The notes below the pieces were generated by a model. That model saw nothing but the letters and a program-made list of their open reading frames with translations. It had not been told where the DNA came from and made no database searches. DNA of 64,000 bases, taken from Flavobacteriaceae bacterium CRH. Its GTDB lineage: Bacteria; Bacteroidota; Bacteroidia; Flavobacteriales; Flavobacteriaceae. This document shows, piece after piece, positions 61,234 to 64,000 of this stretch. Location of the stretch: positions 310,001 to 374,000 of the forward strand of contig LMAJ01000004.1 of NCBI GenBank assembly GCA_001507425.1. The letters run 5' to 3'. Made by a program: the position numbers and the translations under genes. Numbering within the stretch: the first letter of the stretch is position 1; every line of letters begins with the position of its first letter.

Positions 61234-61701
61234 TTAAACTGACGAAAATCCTGTTTTAATTGATAATATATGAATAATTATTTGATCTAGAAATTCTAAA
61301 TTTTCATCTTTTAAATACAACTCATATTTTGTTGAAATACGCCATATATTTTGTTTTACTTCAGCAATTTTATTTTCTTTAAAAAAATAATTAAAATTAT
61401 GACTAAGTGAAATAAAATTTGCGGGTTTAATAGTTATAGTTTTATCAGTATCAAAAAAAATAGATTCCCCATCTACTTCAGTCAATAAGGAAGTTAGAAA
61501 TTTATTTTGATATAAAATTTTATAAGTAGATTTAAAAAAAACAGATTTATATGCTAATTCTAAAAGCAAAATATCATTTTGATTATATATTTTTATATTT
61601 TTACTAATCCAGTTAAATTTTACTGTTGAATAAAATAACAGTTTACCTTCTTTGTATACAAATAGGCTTTCGTTTTTCTTTTCGATTATTTCTATTACCA
61701 T
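61234..61701 (-). CDS. Protein of unknown function
   Basis: The 155-residue protein has a beta-rich profile (ESLFVYKEGKLLFYSTVKFNWISKNIKIYNQNDILLLELAYKSVFFKSTYKILYQNKF) and no signal or membrane segment. I do not recognise the family. It lies 10 bp after the gene at 61712 and 11 bp before the Crp/Fnr gene, so it is the middle gene of the unit. Confidence 0.7.
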   Translation of the reverse strand: MVIEIIEKKNESLFVYKEGKLLFYSTVKFNWISKNIKIYNQNDILLLELAYKSVFFKSTYKILYQNKFLTSLLTEVDGESIFFDTDKTITIKPANFISLSHNFNYFFKENKIAEVKQNIWRISTKYELYLKDENLEFLDQIIIHILSIKTGFSSV

Positions 61702-61711
61702 TCAAAAAAAA

Positions 61712-62119
61712 CTACTCCAAATTCGGTTCCACTTCAAACAACTGAACCTGACTTTTCAAACGTTCAACCAATAAATTCATCATTCTTTTATTTAAACTCG
61801 ATGAGTTTTGAATGTAAGTATCATATTCCTGAATCGTAAAAAGTGCCATAATAATTCCTTTTAGAGAATTTCTGAATTTAATATCTTTCTGAATGGAGTT
61901 TTCAATGGTTTGAATTTTCTTTTCGACGGTATAAGAATAAAAATCGGCTTTGTTTTTATTTACATAGTTAATAAAAACTGCTATAAATAAATCATTTTGA
62001 AGTTTTAAAATGGGCCTGATGGTCTGATTTTGAAACAACTCATCTGCAGAAGATTGAGTGTTTACGGTTCCTAAAGTTTCTCCTCTGAATTCTTTTAAAA
62101 AAGTATCTCTATCTGCCAT
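61712..62119 (-). CDS. Conserved protein of unknown function
   Basis: The 135-residue protein (RDTFLKEFRGETLGTVNTQSSADELFQNQTIRPILKLQNDLFIAVF...) is mostly helical and soluble. Similar Flavobacteria proteins of this length are often misleadingly called glyoxalase; nothing here supports that. It is the first gene of the unit with the gene at 61234 and the module 2 Crp/Fnr regulator, and is divergent from the lipoprotein gene 32 bp away. Confidence 0.75.
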   Translation of the reverse strand: MADRDTFLKEFRGETLGTVNTQSSADELFQNQTIRPILKLQNDLFIAVFINYVNKNKADFYSYTVEKKIQTIENSIQKDIKFRNSLKGIIMALFTIQEYDTYIQNSSSLNKRMMNLLVERLKSQVQLFEVEPNLE

Positions 62120-62151
62120 GTTTTTTCTTTAAATTTAGAAAAAAAAATCAA

Positions 62152-62580
62152 ATGAATTTAAAATCTTTTCTTTTTCTGCTGCTAACTTTGATTGTAATAG
62201 TTTCTTGTAATTCAAAAGAAGAAAAAAACGGTTACAGACATGTTTTATATCGTTCTGTAAATAATAATGACACCGCGATTTTAGCCATTAATATTAGTGA
62301 TAAACGTTTTTACGGGCGTTACGAAATATCACATTATAAATTTGGCAAAGATTCCGGCGATGTACGAGGAGATATTTTTGGAGATACGCTACGAGGCGAC
62401 TTTCATTATATAACATACGGAGGCGGCTGGAAAAGAATTCCTTTGGCCTTGCTCAAAAAAGAAGACAAATTATTGTTAGGAAGCGGCGTTATAGGAACTT
62501 TTATGAACCTTCCTTGTTTTATGCCCGGAACATCGATAGATTATACTAATTCCGGGTTTGTTTTTGAGGAACTTAAATAG
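62152..62580 (+). CDS. Lipoprotein of unknown function
   Basis: The 142-residue protein has a lipobox signal (LLLTLIVIVSC) and a small beta-rich domain rich in Gly and Asp (YRHVLYRSVNNNDTAILAINISDKRFYGRYEIS...GDVRGDIFGDTLRGDFHYITYGGGWKRI). No family recognised. It is divergent from the gene at 61712 with a very short shared intergenic region. Confidence 0.8.
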   Translation: MNLKSFLFLLLTLIVIVSCNSKEEKNGYRHVLYRSVNNNDTAILAINISDKRFYGRYEISHYKFGKDSGDVRGDIFGDTLRGDFHYITYGGGWKRIPLALLKKEDKLLLGSGVIGTFMNLPCFMPGTSIDYTNSGFVFEELK

Positions 62581-62588
62581 TTTTTTTT

Positions 62589-62622
62589 AGGTTCTGAGAT
62601 TCTGAGGCACTAGGTTCTAAAG
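62589..62622. repeat. Dispersed AGGTTCTGAG-type repeat
   Basis: AGGTTCTGAGATTCTGAGG and AGGTTCTAAAG lie 3' of the lipoprotein gene, related to the segments at 52909-52945 and 48609-48650. Confidence 0.5.
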
Positions 62623-62685
62623 ATTAATATTTTGTTCTTTTTCTTGGTGTAAATGATACAAAATGAGAGCTGTTTAGCAATTAAT

Positions 62686-64000
62686 TTACATTTGATATTT
62701 CTTTTCTTTCAACATAAATGAAGCGGTTTGGTAAAACGAAATAGTTTCATTTATCAAATCAGTTCTTTCTTTTTTCATGCACTTTTCATCGTAATCAATT
62801 TGATATTCAGAAGCAATGCCGGGTTTTGAGTCTAATTTTAGTCTAAATTGTTTTACTTGTTGTTTTGGCGATAAAATGGTTAATACATTATCTTTTATCA
62901 ATCCTAAATCCTGATATGTTGCAATAAAAGCTCTTGGCTTGTAATCTGATTTTAAAACATCCTGACCGAAAAATTTACTTTGATAATCAAAATGAAGCAA
63001 GCCAAAAAGGGTTGGCATAATATCTATTTGCGACATTAGTTTATTAAATTGTTCCGGTTTTGCATCTGGAGTATAAATAAAAGCGGGAATTCTGTATTTA
63101 TCCATTGGCAATTCTGTTTTTCCGGCGCTCGACGCACAATGATCCGCCACAATTACAAAAACAGTATTTTTAAACCACGGTTGTTTGCTTGCCATTGCAA
63201 AGAATTTTCGCAAAGCAAAATCCGTATATTTTACACCACCATCACGCGATTTGATATCACCCGGAATATCAATTTTATTGTTTGGATACGTAAAAGGCCT
63301 GTGATTACTAACCGTCATAATATGATTAAAGAAAGGTCGGTTTTGTCTGGCTTCGACATTCATAACCTTTATGGCTTTATAATACATATCTTCATCACAA
63401 ACGCCCCAAACGTTCGAAAACGAAATTTCACTCGGGGCAAAACTCGATTTATCAATAATCTGGTAACCGTTTCCGGAATAAAAATCCTGCATATTATCAA
63501 AAAAGGCATCACCGCCATACATAAACTTTACGTTGTAGCCTTTTTGTTTGAAGATAGCGCCTGTTGAAAATTTATTTTTGTTATCTTCTCTTTTTACAAC
63601 ACTTTCTCCGGCAGTTGGCGGCAAAGATAAAGTGACAGCTTCAAGTCCGCGAACAGTGCGGTTTCCTGCCGCATACAAATTGGTAAATTGCATGCTTTTT
63701 TGCGCTAAACTGTCTAAAAAAGGTGTTATATTTTGCTCGTTGCCATAGGCTTTCATAAATTCTGCGCTGTAACTTTCGATCGTAATTAAAACCACATTTT
63801 TATGGTTTTCTGCTGAATCGTTCTCTATTTTACGACTTGTATTTTCGCCCGAAATAGTAGGGAATTGCTGTTTTAAAATAGCAAAAGCCTTTTCATTGGG
63901 AAGCGTTTTATAGAATTTAAAATAATCTAATTTGTTATTTTCAAAAGCCAGGTAAAATTTATACAATCCGTTAGATTGTAATTCATTTACAAAAACATTT
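62686..64000 (-). CDS. LTA-synthase/MdoB-family membrane sulfatase, N-terminus beyond window edge
   Basis: The frame is open at the right edge (preceding residues NVFVNELQSNG), so at least the N-terminal membrane part is missing. The visible 437 residues carry the sulfatase-type catalytic domain: KNVVLITIESYSAEFMKAYG (metal-binding Glu), the nucleophile-bearing AAGNRTVRGLEAVTLSLPP, FMYGGDAFFDNM, and VFVIVADHCASSAGKTELP. This is the DUF229/LtaS-MdoB class that transfers glycerol- or ethanolamine-phosphate from lipids to envelope polymers. Predicted periplasmic domain. Confidence 0.9.
   Translation of the reverse strand, partial: NVFVNELQSNGLYKFYLAFENNKLDYFKFYKTLPNEKAFAILKQQFPTISGENTSRKIENDSAENHKNVVLITIESYSAEFMKAYGNEQNITPFLDSLAQKSMQFTNLYAAGNRTVRGLEAVTLSLPPTAGESVVKREDNKNKFSTGAIFKQKGYNVKFMYGGDAFFDNMQDFYSGNGYQIIDKSSFAPSEISFSNVWGVCDEDMYYKAIKVMNVEARQNRPFFNHIMTVSNHRPFTYPNNKIDIPGDIKSRDGGVKYTDFALRKFFAMASKQPWFKNTVFVIVADHCASSAGKTELPMDKYRIPAFIYTPDAKPEQFNKLMSQIDIMPTLFGLLHFDYQSKFFGQDVLKSDYKPRAFIATYQDLGLIKDNVLTILSPKQQVKQFRLKLDSKPGIASEYQIDYDEKCMKKERTDLINETISFYQTASFMLKEKKYQM

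Overview
The window is chromosomal DNA of a low-GC member of the Bacteroidota, most probably a Flavobacterium or close relative. The signs are A/T-rich intergenic DNA, promoters of the Bacteroidota type (TTG/TTTG, then about 16-21 bases, then TAnnTTTG), few Shine-Dalgarno sequences, SPII lipoproteins, and families typical of that group: outer-membrane beta-barrel TonB receptors, LytS/LytTR pairs, DUF4256, DUF1761, a 467-residue arginine decarboxylase and a bacterial deoxyhypusine-synthase homologue. I see no prophage, IS transposase, CRISPR array or rRNA. There is one tRNA, tRNA-Val(UAC).

Layout. 0-3 kb: an operon of a spermidine-synthase-like protein, an M23 peptidase and a lipoprotein (cut by the left edge), divergent from a PlsC-like acyltransferase. 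2.5-5 kb: an XRE regulator divergent from an M14 carboxypeptidase across an array of TTTACAnnTGTAAA-type sites, then an Lrp/AsnC regulator. 5-18.6 kb: mainly housekeeping genes (ppc, DinB, recQ, an acidic protein, a DHS-like enzyme, arginine decarboxylase with a possible leader peptide, aroB, proline dehydrogenase, an ABC exporter). 18.8 kb: tRNA-Val with a clear promoter and terminator. 19-31.5 kb: an accessory stretch with two decayed genes (21.5-22.5 kb, three frameshifts; 28.6-29.5 kb, an amber stop and a lost start), a microsatellite abutting a start codon, propeller proteins, small VOC enzymes, an SDR and a Crp/Fnr regulator. 31.5-36.2 kb: a compact six-gene minus-strand operon (M50 protease with TPRs, GNAT, lipoprotein, minimal endonuclease V, Gly/Cys-tailed membrane protein, secreted protein). 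36.4-43.4 kb: small single-domain genes including an ArsR/SRPBCC/DoxX set. 43.7-48 kb: a TonB-type receptor divergent from a LytS/LytTR pair. 48-55.5 kb: transglutaminase-like, NMT1-like, DUF4265, VOC, DinB, nucleoside phosphorylase, SUI1, 2OG-oxygenase and DapB-like genes. 55.7-59.5 kb: a fused 2-oxoacid dehydrogenase E1 and a DUF885 lipoprotein. 59.6-62.1 kb: a second oxidoreductase/Crp pair with two unknown genes. The right edge cuts an LTA-synthase-like sulfatase.

The most interesting signals are regulatory and repetitive. Two separate Crp/Fnr-oxidoreductase modules carry different dyads with the same 6-4-6 form and an ATTT centre, each centred exactly 33 bp upstream of the centre of a -7-like box. 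An ArsR gene has two near-identical dyads flanking its -7 box. The XRE/M14 intergenic region has operator-like sites lying on the -7 boxes of both divergent promoters. A repeat of about 125-150 bp with terminal inverted repeats, a central palindrome and a hairpin with apparent compensatory changes occurs three times plus a fragment. Other palindromic intergenic elements are present at 8.3, 16.6 and 43.6 kb.
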